Positions 46,831 to 58,500 of a DNA stretch of 64,000 nucleotides are shown here, piece after piece; position 1 is the stretch's first letter; the number at the start of each line of letters is the position of its first letter. The stretch comes from Leptodontidium sp. MPI-SDFR-AT-0119 (Eukaryota > Ascomycota > Leotiomycetes > Helotiales > Leptodontidiaceae), in NCBI GenBank assembly GCA_020726505.1, contig JAHLEZ010000016.1, positions 806,001 to 870,000 of the forward strand. The letters run 5' to 3'. The position numbers were made by a program, and so were the translations under genes. The notes under the pieces were generated by a model. It did not search any database. It saw only the letters and a list, made by a program, of their open reading frames with translations, and had not been told where the DNA came from.

Positions 46831-47909
46831 TATACTCCTATTTTATAGAGTCGCTTCTTCTTCCTCGATAGTATGTTGTTCCCCTACACACTATCGCTTT
46901 TGTCGAGGCGATTGGTTTGTCCTCTAAATAGATCCTCACATTTCGTGCGAGAATATACTTGCTGTTCCTATCACGCTTGATGAACGTATTTAGCCCTAAC
47001 TCCGCATCCGTCATCAACGCATACCTAGCAATAACCCTAATGAATCGCTTTGGGTGTTTGTGAATATTAAACGGCTCGGAGTTGTACGAGCCAGATCTAT
47101 CGAAAACCCAAAGCCGCATTACACTTCCGCAGATCGTAAAACCAGGCACGAATCGTCGATCCGGTTGACTTCCAAACACTTCGCGTGCGTAGCCGGCCAA
47201 CTGTATTAGTGTTTTTAAAGAACCGTCCTCACTAGGATTCTGTTTGTGTTCCCCAATAACGAGTACATTTGACCAGTCGTGCTCGCCGTCCGGTACGGCA
47301 GTGTCGGTGGGAGTGAGGAAAATATCAAGTTTGCGATTATCCTCCGAGCCCCTCAACACTTTGTTCGCTGACGTGTAGTATCTGCGACTTAGTCCTCCGA
47401 GCATAGTATTCTGAAGCTTCATAAACCTCTCAAAAAAGTGACCTTGGAGTGAAGGCTCTGGCTACCCACTCCAGCGACCCTCTGCATATTGTGCTATCGA
47501 CTTTTCGCAGATATCCCCCGTTTTGTCCGTCCAGGACTTCCCTTCGAAGTATCGTTCGTAGAAACCTCCAACATTGTCGTAGACGCGTCCTGTAAGTTCC
47601 TCGACGATTCGTTGGTCGACCTCCTCGTGTGTCTGTTCAATCCCCCTCTGAGAAGCCGAGCTGGATCGTAATGGCGTGTCGAAGACGGCTTTCTCGAAGG
47701 CAGTCGGAGGTGTTACCGGTTTCGGCCCTGCTGCGTGTGCAACTAGGGTCGATACAGCATGATATATCTCTGCATCAGGTGCGTTGTTGACGGCTCGTTC
47801 GATGAGAGGTATAGCCGATTTGATGTCAAAATCATTCGAATAGACACTAGATCCAAGGCTGAATAGATCTTCGAGGAGGTTCGCACGGCTAGTTTGGGAA
47901 GGAAGAGTA

Positions 47910-49209
47910 CAATCGGTTCCGATAAGTGTTCGCCACTTTTGGATTAGCGCATATTAAATTGTAAAGACGAATAACTTAACAACTAATTAATCAAAACATA
48001 CGATTTCAAAAGTAAATTAAAGTTATTCTAATACTTAATTAAGCCCCCATTGTTTTTAAGGCAAAGGTTTAAGCGTTTTGGCATAGACGCATTGAGTTTC
48101 AAGAGTGATTCCTTAGAAATTATAGGCCAAATTTCCTCTAATGCTCTTTCTATCATATTGATATTCTTGATCTTATACTTCCTCTTACTAATCAATATCT
48201 TGATTTGCCTCTACAAATTCTCAATTAGCGAGAGATCTAGTGATTATAATGGCCAACGCAATCGCCTGACTCCTTACTTATCTAGCCAACTCGTCACTAA
48301 CTTTACCTTATGCCAAGAAGTATTATCTTCTTGCATAACAACGTCTAGGCCGTATTTCTTGCGCATACGATAGTAAAAGGGCAAGAAATACTTCTTAACC
48401 GTCTCCAAATAACGTTTCGCAGTCATTATGCCTCCCTTCTCAATAATCACTAAAGGACTCATCTCGTCTCCGCAAAAGCACGACTAAACTCTAATAGTTG
48501 TGCGGCTAGATTTGAAGTTAGGCTTTAGATTCTTATCCAAGTATTCTTCTCCGGCTCCTCGTGTAACGTAAAAGACAAATCCATCGGCACTAACATAAAA
48601 GGTAGCCTCGTCAGACTAGCACACCTTATTGTAGTCCCTCTTAAGCTCTTTCTCTTCCTTATACTACACGCGGCGTTGATATTTGTGTTACTCTTTGAGG
48701 AAGGGTTTCTTGCGTGGCCGGCGTTTCGATTTCCCAGCGTTTTTAAGGATTTTGCGAACCAAGTTGCGACCCAACTACTTCGTAGATTTGGATGGCGTAG
48801 CTAGCGCGTGGAGAGTCGCTCTTGTGTCTTTATTTGCGTATCGTAGGAGAGCACGATTATCGCGAGTAATTGTCTTTGGCTTAGCCCCTAATCGTGGGAG
48901 GTTTTTGAAGCTAGCACGGCCTCGTGCCTCTACTCTATCGATAATAGAGCGTATAGTAAAGCGGGGTAGGTTCTTAAGCTCGCAGATCTGGGGAATCGAG
49001 TATCCGTCCTTCTAACGAGTAAAGATTTTAGCTCTTCTCGTAGGAGAGGTTTCCCTACGACTAGTGCGTGGTTTATAACCTATATTATGAAGTTTAAAGC
49101 TTACAAGATAAAAATAGAGAGAATTGTGGGCATATAAAGTAGGGTATATGCCCCGCGAAGCGCTAATCTACGATAGGAAAAATTGGCGAACACTTATCGG
49201 AACCAATTG
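47910..49209 (-). mobile_element. 1.30-kb Tc1-type transposon inside FunK1
   Basis: Ends share CAATCGGTTCCGATAAGTGT and its reverse complement near 49209 (CAATTGG...), with about 28 bp of near identity and further similarity (GATTAGCGC) inside. TA flanks it at 47908-47909 and 49210-49211. It contains one RIPed transposase. Excision joins the kinase frame as PNAR and TLPSQTSRANLLED. Confidence 0.94.
48028..49085 (-). pseudogene. Tc1-type transposase relic
   Basis: About 350 codons on the minus strand. N-terminal helix-turn-helix region: DGYSIPQICELKNLPRFTIR and IIDRVEARGRASFKN. Catalytic core: SDEATFYVSADGFVFYVTR (first Asp), IEKGGIMTAKRYLETVKKYF, VVMQEDNTSWHKVKLVTSWL (second Asp), then SLDLSLIENL (Glu, from a PQSPDLSPIEN-type block). 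The end KRLNLCLKNNGGLIKY is typical. Interrupted by TAA/TAG at Trp/Gln sites only; no indel noticed. The start is uncertain. Confidence 0.88.
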
Positions 49210-49472
49210 TACGAGCATTAGGTTGATTTTGTAGAGCAAGAATAAGATCGAGTACCAAATTTTTGGCAACTATGATATTAGCAAGATGTGCTTAGACTCA
49301 GGACTAAAGACCTACCTGTGACAGGAACTGTTGAAAGGACAACTTGCACTGCATTTGAAGATGCAGCAACGCCCAGCTGTGTGCGTGTCGATTCGAACAG
49401 ACGACGGAAGCCGCTGAGCCCTTCCTTAAGTGGATTGCTTACAACGACGTCTACTTTGGAGACAGCAGCCAT

Positions 49473-49948
49473 GATAAACGCAACCTACGTGGAGAAGACA
49501 ACAATCCTAGGGTATGGAACTGGGAGTTGAGGACGTGGTGCTATGGGAAGGTCAAAGCGCGAGAAATGTTTCATGGTATTTTGGTCACGTGAAGGGCGCG
49601 TTGGATGTCCCGCAGAAACTATCCAAAGGCGGTGGAGAGTGCCTTTGACTCTGAAGACTCGATTCCACCTTTGCACAAATAGGCAACCTCATTCCACATC
49701 TCCAACGCGGAGAACCACATCCTTCACAGCCAAGGTAATTCCAGGAGACATGCTTCTCCAACCGCCGTACAGTCTACACAACTACTTATCTGGCACAGGG
49801 GATAGTCACATTCATTAAACTCGACTTCTTCCTAATCTGAGCATCCACCAAGCCGGCAGGATCTTCAGCACTGGCTCCCACATATATACTACCACGGGAG
49901 CAACTAATCACACGGGCGTAGAATATCTACCTCTACAGTCTTGACAAC
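49473..49948. promoter_or_regulatory. shared upstream region of FunK1 (-) and zinc-binding gene (+)
   Basis: 476 bp of normal-GC DNA between two divergent start codons. Open frames on both strands (49485-49818) lack conserved content and are judged non-coding. Confidence 0.5.
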
Positions 49949-51179
49949 ATGTCCACAGACCGTCTAACCCCAGAATGCAGAGTTTGCAATAAATACATAC
50001 CGAATAGCAGACCGCTTGTCCATTGTCTAGTATGTGAGTCGTTCATTTCCTGCGCCGCTTGCCATGTTATCGGATCCATTGCAGTTAGTCACACTGTCGC
50101 TCACAATTGTCAAATCTTGGTGAGGAAAGATAGCAGGGTTTCTCTACATCAAGAAGGGGATGTTAATGCTGTGCAAGATACAAAGGTAAAGGACATCTAA
50201 AACGACATAAAGATTCCTCGACTAATTTTTATAGCGGCTATATCTGCCAGAAGACCCCCAAGCCTACTGGGGTTCATTCCTATCCGAACGCAAAGAACTA
50301 AACCCCATCTTTGCCCGCCTTTTCGAGAGCATCCATAGTCACCATTCTCAAATCCTTCGTCCCTCGTTAGCGCCAAACCCCTGCTTCTCGCCGCTCGATT
50401 TCTACGCTCTTTTACTCTACATAGACTATAACCGCGCTATATAGGAATGAGACTCATTTACAAAGACCGCCCTATCGCTAGCCGCTAACCCATCTCCCTC
50501 TCAAGATAGAGTGCACATCATTTCATCTATTCTAGAGAAATAGTTCAGCGTTTAGAGTTTAGATTTCAGTACCAAAACGACCTAGGCTAGATATTCGAGG
50601 ATGCCTATTCTTAGCGCGTTAGGTCTTAGGGAATACTTTAGGTTCAATTCCCTATTCAACCCTGAGAGTACTTGGACGATAATAAACGACATACTTGCTT
50701 CGCTTCCAAAACTCATCGACCCGGCGACTGGAGACCCTTTTCTTCACTGGACGATTCCGCGGTCCAGTTTCCCACTAGATCCTAATAGCACAGCAATGCG
50801 GCTTAATAACCTCTTCTGCCTCACATTTACGAAACAGTGCAATAAGGATGAGAATTGCAAACTAAGTCCGGTGGGAAGGAAAGAATCGTGGATTCCGCAG
50901 ATACCAAACATCACTACAAATCCATATTTCCGGCAGCAGATGCCAAACTTTACTACAAATCCATATTCCGGGCAGCTGATACTGCAACAGCAAAATGAGA
51001 CGGAACAGATAATGCGAATGCAGCAAGAAGGGCAGATGTATGTACAAATGCAACAGCAGCAAATACAGGCGCAACATATTGCAAGTATGGCCAGGCGTGA
51101 AGCCTCCATAAATATCGGTGGAGGGTGGAAAACTAACGCCAACGGGCAGCGGCATTATGTTAAAGGATACATTCAATAA
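49949..51179 (+). pseudogene. ZZ-like zinc-binding protein killed by five nonsense codons
   Basis: Exon 1 is 49949-50185 (79 codons), with a 49-nt intron 50186-50234 (GTAAAG...TTATAG, branch ACTAAT) and exon 2 50235-51179. The N-terminus has ECRVCNKYIP, HCLVCESFISCAACHVIG and SHTVAHNC: three CX2C pairs and two His, as in ZZ-type zinc fingers. The middle is helical (LYLPEDPQAYWGSFLSERKE). The C-terminus is Gln-rich (QMQQQQIQAQHIA). The spliced frame has 394 codons with no indel, but five internal stops (RAI-stop-E-stop-DSF, EK-stop-FSV-stop-SLDF, KTT-stop-ARY). All five sit where Trp, Gln or Arg is plausible, consistent with RIP-type mutation. A reinitiated product from the ATG at 50601 (192 residues) is conceivable. 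Confidence 0.82.
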
Positions 51180-51634
51180 CGCAAGAGATAGGTTCTAAAA
51201 AATACACTCTTTGTCCTAGTACACTCTTGGTCCCACTACACTCTTTGTCTCAGAAGTGACTATAACGCCCGAACCGACCACGTCGGACTGTCTCCCAGTC
51301 TATTCTATCGAAAGCCTTTCGTGGTTTGGTTTGGGTGGCCTTGGTAGGGCTGCATCCCATTCTAGGTAGGTTCCTCGATGGTCTGAGCTATAGTATCAGC
51401 ACTTTCTACAGTCAGCAACTTGGGCAGTCTCTACCAGCGCTCTCAGCTGCCCAGCCACTCCTCAGCCAGGGCCTAGGCGGGGTATGGCTAATCTGATTAA
51501 ATAGAATGGAGTAGGAAGGCGGATTAAAATAAGTCTCTGGCAAGGCTAGGCGAGGCTAATACATAACTTGGAGTGGAGCAGGAAGGCTGAGCAGGGCTCT
51601 GCTGAATAATCGATTTTCGCTCTAAAAAATGAAG
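51180..51634. other. intergenic region downstream of the zinc-binding pseudogene
   Basis: Near 51210-51255 the phrase TACACTCTT recurs three times. Near 51470-51590 GGCTAGGCGAGG-like words repeat, possibly subterminal repeats of the adjacent hAT fragment. No gene or clear inverted repeat. Confidence 0.4.
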
Positions 51635-52260
51635 CTATTCCGAGCCTCCCTCAAAACCATCAATTGCCAAGTAATCAGGAAGCCAGTTTCCTTTGCCAGA
51701 CCACTTCCCTGCCTTTTTTCTGTCCATAATCAACCACATTCGAAGGCACTGGGTAGCCTCAATAATGTCAGCTTTTAAAGCATGCCGCTGTCCCGTGATC
51801 ATGAGCTTAGCTTGCGAGAAGACTCTCTCACACTCACTAGACATTGCAGGGATTGAAACCATGTCTAAGCCCGTCTGTGCAAGCCTAGCTGTCGATTTAA
51901 CTTGTCGTTGCCGCAGCCAAAATCGAGGCAAAGTGTCGATTTTCTCCAACCTAAAACACTTGGCCTTTATCCAAACCTCAAGCTCGTCTTCGTTAGCGTT
52001 GTTATTAAGTTGTAAGAGCGTCATATCTGTGTCTTAATCGAACTCGTCTAGAGATTTGACTCGAGCTCTTTGCTCTCCAACCTGAAAATCATCGATCGGC
52101 ATATTAATATATTTATACTCGTCCTAAAGAGCAAAAAGTGCTTCATTTCTATTCCGTAACCAAGATCGAGGGTTTTTTGCGTCCTTTTAGGTGTGAGCGT
52201 GTTTCCAGGTGTGCTCGAAGTAGAACCACTTCATATGAGGGGTCGCACGACTAAGAAATG
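51635..52260 (-). pseudogene. hAT-family transposase, C-terminal fragment
   Basis: In frame on the minus strand from about 52260: ATPHMKWFYFEHTWKHAHT, stop, then SWLRNRNEALFALW-like sequence (RIP stop), MPIDDFQVGEQRARVKSLDE, and the hAT dimerisation domain AMSSECERVFSQAKLMITGQ plus LKADIIEATQCLRMWL. That domain pairs transposase monomers at the C-terminus. The DNA-binding and catalytic parts are missing. Three stops (TAG near 52190, TAG near 52125, TAA near 52035) lie at likely Trp/Gln sites. Terminal repeats and an 8-bp duplication were not found, so it is a truncated relic. Confidence 0.82.
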
Positions 52261-53229
52261 ATGTGAAATCGTGAGTTCGTATATCGAGTGAATGCAGCCA
52301 ATAGAGGGGTGGAATTGGTTGTATACGAGTTCACGCGGTGTCGTCAAGATCCTGCCTACTTGTGGATGCTTGTCAAAGAATGCGAGTATAAGGAACGTGA
52401 CTATCGCCTATATAATCTTAGTATCTGTATGGATTGTATAGGGTGAAGGATAAAGATGAGGCTCGTTCTATACGCACCTTGTCGTGGAGGGTTGTTAAGC
52501 TGGCAGGACGGATAGAGTGAGATTGTCTATTTAAGCAGAGGCCGAAGATAAAGTTGAGCCTCCAAAGTCAGAGGCACTCCCGCGCCTTTGATAAAAGACG
52601 CAAGTGCGACGTCTGCAATGAGGTAGGATAACAGTGCGCGGCGCAAGGAAGAAATAAATCTGATGAAGTATATTGCTAGGCACCGGATGCGGAAAATATG
52701 ACGACTACTGGTCCTTTGTGTAAGGTTAGGGTGCGAGATCTATTGAGGAGTAGGCCGGGCAGAACAACTGAGTCATGGTTCGTGAGGTAGGGTTCATTCG
52801 ATACAATGTGATCCGATGCTGACCGAAACACCCTAGCGCATTTAGGCTCCAATGCCTTTCGGGCTTGGAAAATTAGTGCCTGGGCCTCCCAGCCGACACT
52901 ACCCCGCAATGACATTTTTCCATCACATTTATCTCTCGAACGTGTATTGGCCTCTTGCAACCATCTCGGTGAGAACTTAGAAGATATTGAAGATATTTAT
53001 AGGATTCCGCATAAAACGGATTCATATGTTCACGGTACTTCCAACGGGGTGGCATGCCCTCCTCGGGCATTCTCAGCAAATTCCCAACATGAGACACAAC
53101 ACATACCTTCGTACAGGCCCAAATAGTTGTTAGTTTTATGCCTGTGCGGCTTGCCACAGCCTTACTTACTAGGAAACAAATCTTCGAAAACTTGGAAGTC
53201 AATTCGCTAGAACCCCAGTTTTCGTGGAA
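52261..53229. other. unassigned region with uninformative open frames
   Basis: Normal-to-low GC. Minus-strand open frames at 52676-52960 and 52873-53202 show no motif I can place; they may be decayed parts of the neighbouring NACHT-ankyrin gene. Left as unassigned. Confidence 0.4.
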
Positions 53230-54020
53230 ATGACTAGAAATCGCACAGACAGAGAACTAACAACTATTCGAGCCTCTCGGTTTCCATTACCATCCTTTTG
53301 TTCAACATCAGGGTGTGTCAATAACAAACCCTCTACAACGCTTAAAAGACCTGCGCCAGACGCAATATAGAGCATAATTGAAAATTCCTCAGGTCGCGGT
53401 CCAAAGTCGTTGTAACGATCAAGGATGCTATAGAAACTTACCTACTACTATCAGATAGTGCCGACACGAGATGCAGATTTTTGTAGTACTCATTCCGACC
53501 ACAAGTTGATTGTTCAGTTCTTGGAAGTATTCAGCAAGCTCTTTTGCCGTGTCAGCCCCAGCCTCATCTAACGCGTCCACAAAGATCGTTATTATCCTCG
53601 ATTTAGCGGCGCGAACGACAGCGCGAGAGAAAAGGTCTTCTAATTCTTGGAGTTGCCACTCCCAACCTGATCCAGCTTCTCCAAGCTTTTTTTTCTCTCT
53701 GAAGGCAGCTAGAACTGATGATCGTACCGAAGGCACCTTGTCGTATACTTGATGTAAGAGAGACCGAAACATGCCAATTGGAGTCTTCTGTAGTACAGTG
53801 CCTCGCCCATGGAAAAAGAAGTCGAGTGTCAAGCTTCGCTTTGAAGGGGGATTTTTCTGTGATTCGCGATATATGAACGCCATCAGGGTTGATTTCCCTG
53901 AGCCAGGCTTTCCTTTTATGATTCTTTCTTCTGGAAGACTGCTGCTTCGGGACCAGAAGAGCTTTCGGGAGAGTGCGTTTAGAAGACGGGCTATTAGCCC
54001 TGATATCTTTAATCATAGGT
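53230..54020 (-). pseudogene. NACHT NTPase with ankyrin remnant (NLR-like), broken
   Basis: The P-loop IKGKPGSGKSTLMAFIYRES lies near 53935-53870. The following core (LDFFFHGRGTVLQKTPIGMF, FRSLLHQVYDKVPSVRSS) and a Walker B block SRIITIFVDALDEAGADTAK near 53605-53555 identify a NACHT domain, as in fungal STAND/NLR proteins tied to heterokaryon incompatibility and self/non-self responses. The frame runs to about 53428 (GTAGGT/GTAAGT donor). Downstream, 53400-53265 reads GAGLLSVVEGLLLTHPDVEQ, an ankyrin repeat. The helical linker between NACHT and ankyrin is missing. A TGA lies upstream near 54010, and the effector N-terminus is not visible. Confidence 0.75.
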
Positions 54021-54483
54021 TGTTTGCTTATGGTTTCAGGTGCTATAGCGTCCTAACTAGAGGATGCTATGTTTTTTCGAGTTTCGTTTGGTTGGAACTT
54101 TTGGAACGATTATACGAGATTATCCATTTCTTCCTACGATATGAATATAGAAGTTGTGGAGGTAGTTTCTAGGTGGGTAAGGAAAGATACTTATAAGTAT
54201 CTTTGGTAATATTAAGGTTAAGGCTAATATAATAATGGCATTTAAGTATTTTGGATTGTATTATACTAGCGGATGCCTTATTTAAGATATGGCTTGTGTA
54301 GGAGAGTTTTACGTTATAGTGCTTTATTAGACGTATGCCCCCTTTTTATTATGCAAAACTAAGCGTTAGATTTTTTAACTTGTGGAGATTTTAGCTAAAC
54401 TTTGGCTTATTACTTTCGACTTTAGAATTTCTAATGTGCTTTAGAATTTTATGTTTTTGACTTGAAGTAAACACAAGCTTAAT
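54021..54483. other. transition into RIPed DNA
   Basis: GC falls steadily from the NACHT relic into AT-rich sequence. No gene or repeat boundary recognised. Confidence 0.4.
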
Positions 54484-55017
54484 ATGTTTCGATTGATTCT
54501 CACGGCTTCGATACTCCTTATTCTGGGAGCCTTTGCTTTGGCCACGGCGGTTCTACTCGAATCCTTAGTTGAATCGACAACAACCTCAAATCAAAGCTTC
54601 GCTTTTAGTATCGCTCCCTTAGCTATTATCGTTATTAATTCCGAATATCTTAGTCGCAATAACATTATTTAAACCGTAGTAATAACCGTCGTCGTATTAT
54701 GTCTAAAATTATTAGGAGGAATAATAGCTTTTGTACTTTTCCTAAAGCCGCCCTCGGGACTATTCTTTTGGTTAAATTAGACTTTTTACAAGGGTAGCTT
54801 TACGCAAACGAATTCCGCAATAATCTTACGAGCTACCGATCTTATATCTTCGTTATTAATAAGCCCAAATTTAATCTTTAATAATAACTTAACGCCTCCT
54901 TTTCTTTTATTTACATTAACAAATTCCACGTTAGTTATAAGCTTGAGGTATCGTTTAGTCTATCTGGATCGATTACTCTAGCTTTTCTTCGAAATGGTGA
55001 ATATAGGAGTAATGTAA
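54484..55017 (+). pseudogene. small membrane protein, RIPed
   Basis: A 178-codon frame from ATG 54484 to TAA 55015-55017 with three internal stops (TAA near 54670, TAG near 54778, TAG near 54978) and no indel. The N-terminus LTASILLILGAFALATAVLL is a strong hydrophobic helix; a second lies at LAIIVI and a third at VVITVVVLCLKLLGGIIAFV. The stops fit C-to-T change in CAA, CAG or TGG. The clean frame between RIPed neighbours suggests a former real gene. Family unknown. Confidence 0.55.
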
Positions 55018-55253
55018 AATATTATTTGGAGTATATAAAGAGTTATTTAAAACAAGGCTTAACTTTAAGATAAGGCACAGTTTTAGGTGTAAAGGTTATA
55101 TAAGACTTAATTTTTATTAAATAAAAAGAGTCGTATAGTAAATAAGGTTTACCTCGCATTAGCTAGATAGTTAAAAATTCTTCCACCTTTAAGTCTTATT
55201 CGTATACTTAAGGACTTTTCGAGCTTTGTATTAATAAGATGCTATCAAGTAGG
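55018..55253. other. RIPed spacer before a gypsy LTR
   Basis: AT-rich, no gene. It ends in GTAGG, the five bases preceding the LTR at 55254. Confidence 0.4.
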
Positions 55254-55502
55254 TGTGACGCTTGCCCTAGAAAAACGGCAATCACGTGTAACTGACGCCT
55301 TATATATTAACACAAGAGACATATAACGATACTAAGTATTAACTTAGAATCTACAACTATAAAGGAAAGAAGGTAAGGAAAGAAAAAGTTTATATATAAG
55401 AGATTAGTATACCTAGTACTATAGTAATCTCAGTACGTCCCGATCGGGTAGTACTAAGTGGAGCTAGTGGAAATAAAGCTCTAGGCAACGATAATCGTCA
55501 CA
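55254..55502 (-). repeat. 3' LTR of the second chromovirus
   Basis: 249 bp, TGTGACG...CGTCACA, with the polypurine tract immediately inside it. The partner LTR is not in the window. Confidence 0.82.
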
Positions 55503-55599
55503 CTACCCTCCCCTTTAGAAAAAGCTCGTCCTCGAGTGTTAGTCTATCTCTTTATCGCCATCGAGGTCGTCGTAGTCGTTAACACTATCTTCCTATGCT

Positions 55600-58500
55600 T
55601 TGATCTATTTAAGTAGCTTAGTAGGGGGTCCTGCTTACTCGGGATGACTGAGGTGGAAGTCCCTGACTTTATACGAAGCGTACTTAAGGTCAAAAGCGTC
55701 GTACTAATCTAAATTAATATCTTAATTAAGCTAAGTGACATAGTAAGAGAAAGTCTTGCCCTTCTTATGACAAGTAAGTACTTCTTCTAGTTCCTACTCG
55801 TCGTCGCCTATAATGTTAATCGGCGGGGGAGTATCTTGTACTTAACTTAGTAGGGGATCGTTAGGGTCCCGGCGAAGCTTGCTAGCTAGAAAGACGTTGT
55901 AGACCTTTATACTCGCTAGTAATTCCAGGCAGTATAAGTGTCTTACCTTCTCGAGTACTCTAAATAGTCTATTAGTTAGTATATTTAACTTCTTAAATAA
56001 ACGAAGTATTTTAAAGTAGCGCATATCGAGCTAAACTAGGCTGTTTTTATTAAAGTCGACATCGCGGCGAGAGGCGTTATAAGACTTGGCTATCTTGGCT
56101 TAGGCCATAGTAAAGTTTGACCGAGCTATGTCCTATACTTTCTTATAACGTTAAGTATAGTCAATGGCTTATTAAGTATTTAACTTATTAACGGGAGTAG
56201 CTAAGTCTAGTAAATCAATTTTCTAGTCCCAATTCGTACGTAGTGTATATTTATAGACTACCTTAAATAAAGAAAGTCCCCCTAGGAAATCGTGTGGGAG
56301 GGACATTTAGGCGTAGTCTATAATAGGGAGGTAAGATTACTTTAACTAGTCGTCTTAGTAATACGTAACGAAAGGTCGGAGTTGTTTTTACAGGTATTAA
56401 TTGTACACTTTAATCTAGTCATTTGTCTGTGGGTAGTTAACAGTAGATAATTGTCTCTTAGTTTCGAGGATCTTACTAAGGGCGGTTCAAAACCTAGAGA
56501 CAAACTAGGGGCCTTTGTCAGAAGTAATAGTCAAGGGAGTGTTAAAGTAATAATATATATAGTAAATATATATAGTAACTAGCTTCCGAGCATCTATTAT
56601 CTTTTAGCAAGGGATACTAATAGCTTGTTTATTAAATCTATTAATAAAAACGAGAACGTTGTCAAATCTATACTTGTCTTTAGTAAAGGAGTAGTAATTT
56701 ATTATAATATATTCTTATAATTTAAACGGAACGGGGAAAGGATAAAGAATTCCGGGCTTCTTATCTTAGGGGACTTGAATTCGTCAGTAAGTATAATAGT
56801 TATAGTAGTATTACTAGACTATCGACGTGATTTTGTGCCACTAGTACTAAGAAGAGAGTATTTAGATCGTTTTCTTAGTACTAGGGTGCGCTGTAGTAAC
56901 TCGATTATAAACCTCTTAGATAAGGAGGGTCTAGAGGTGATTAATATCAGGGACTAAGAGGCGGCCGTCGTGGAGTAGGAGGTTACCCACTAGGCTGAGT
57001 TTACTTAGAGAGCTTAATACAGCTTGCTTACGTAAAGCCTATAAGAAAGGAGTAGTGTAATTAGTCTCTAGGATTTATTATACGACGGAGAATATTAGTG
57101 TAAGGGTAATGAGCTTAATATCGGCTATTAACACGTTAACGTTGTTAGGCGGCCGTAACTCTATAAATAATAAGCTAGGGTCAACTTAGTCTTAGCGTAA
57201 GAGTTATTAAAGGCGTTAAGTCTTTTTCGTAAAGTTTTATTAATCTAATTCGTCTAACTTACGAGAGAGTACGTCTACTAAGGGGTTATAGATTTTAGGG
57301 CGATACGTGATTATGAAATTATAGTCCGCTAAGAGCTTTGCCTATCGTGCTTATTTAGTATTTAATTACTTAGAGGTTATAAAGTATTTTAAGGCCTTAT
57401 AGTCTATTATAACACGAATTTAGTAAGGGGCTCCTACTAACTTAACACGCTAGTACTTAAAGGATCTAATAATAGCTAGTATATTTTTATTATGTACTAT
57501 ATAATTAAGCTTAATAAGTAATATAGTTTTTGAAAAGAAAGTAACGGGGAACTAGTCGTCGCCGTATTATTAAGAAAGGACTCCGGCTATAACACTATTA
57601 TTAGCATTTGTTTCTAAGAGGCAGGGTAAATCCTGTTAGTAGTGTCTTAAGAGAGGTGCAGACGTGAAAGTGTGTTTTAGGAGGTCGAAGGCGTCTTCGC
57701 ACTTTATAATAAAGCGAAAGGGAACGTTGTTCTTAGTTAACTAAATAAGAGGTTTCGTTATAATACTATAATCACGGATGAATCTCTAATAAAAGTTGTA
57801 AAAACTAAAGAAGGATTATATACCTTTAATAAAACTAAAGTAAGTTTACTTACAAATAATAAAGATCTTCTCGAGATTAACTTCTAAGTTAAAAGTTAAT
57901 ATAATAAATCCTAAGTACTTAGTTTGTGTTACTTTAAACTCACACTTCTTTAAGTCGGCTTGTAACCTAACGTCGTGTAAGCGTTAAAGCACCTTTTTAA
58001 CGTAGAGTTAATATTATAAGGGGTCCTTAGAGTATATAAGAATATTATTTAAGTATACTATACAAAAATTATTAAGGTAATCGAAGAGAATATCGTTTAT
58101 ATAGCGCTAATAAGTGGCAGGGCCATTAATTAGGCTAAATAGAAGAACTTTGCACTTATATGCGCTGTACCTCGTGCGGAAGGTAGTATACTCCTTTAAT
58201 ACTAGGTTCATTCGAATTTAGTAAAAGGCTTAACGAATATCTAATTTAGTAAAGATATAAGCGTTAGCTATGCGAGCTAGGGTTTTATTAATTAGAGGTA
58301 AGGGGTATCGGTTCTTCCGAGTAAGGGAATTTAGTACCCAGAAGTTAATACATAAGCGTAGAGATCTATTCGGTTTCTTGACGAAGAGAATAAGGGCAGC
58401 GAATAGTACCTAAGACGGCTTAATAAATCCTTTATCTAAGTTATTCGTAACATATTCTTTAATAGCTTTAAGTTCTTTAGTGAATATCTTATATAATAGC

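Larger units (their letters stand above)
40949..49472 (-). pseudogene. FunK1-type fungal protein kinase, split by two transposons
   Basis: Pieces in order: exon 1 49316-49472 (MAAVSKVDVVVSNPLKEGL), a 46-nt intron 49270-49315 (GTAGGT...CATAG, branch GCTAAT), exon 2 49269-49210, the Tc1 insertion, 47907-46831, the large DDE insertion, then 42254-40949. Each insertion is flanked by TA; deleting it with one TA rejoins the frame. N-terminal FunK1 blocks: TGRVYDNVGGFYERYFEGKS, DWSNVLVIGEHKQNPSEDG. Kinase core: VRKILHRDVSENNIIITE (catalytic HRD and Asn), GRLIDLDLAKE in place of DFG, and TYRHNLESFFYVFV. C-terminus: AEFAPKFENLKSLAREL. Nonsense codons (for example TAG in WSG-stop-PEP and TGA after FFYVFV) all fall at expected Trp or Gln sites. 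FunK1 kinases form a large fungal-specific, often transposon-associated family; substrates are unknown. Inactive. Confidence 0.9.
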
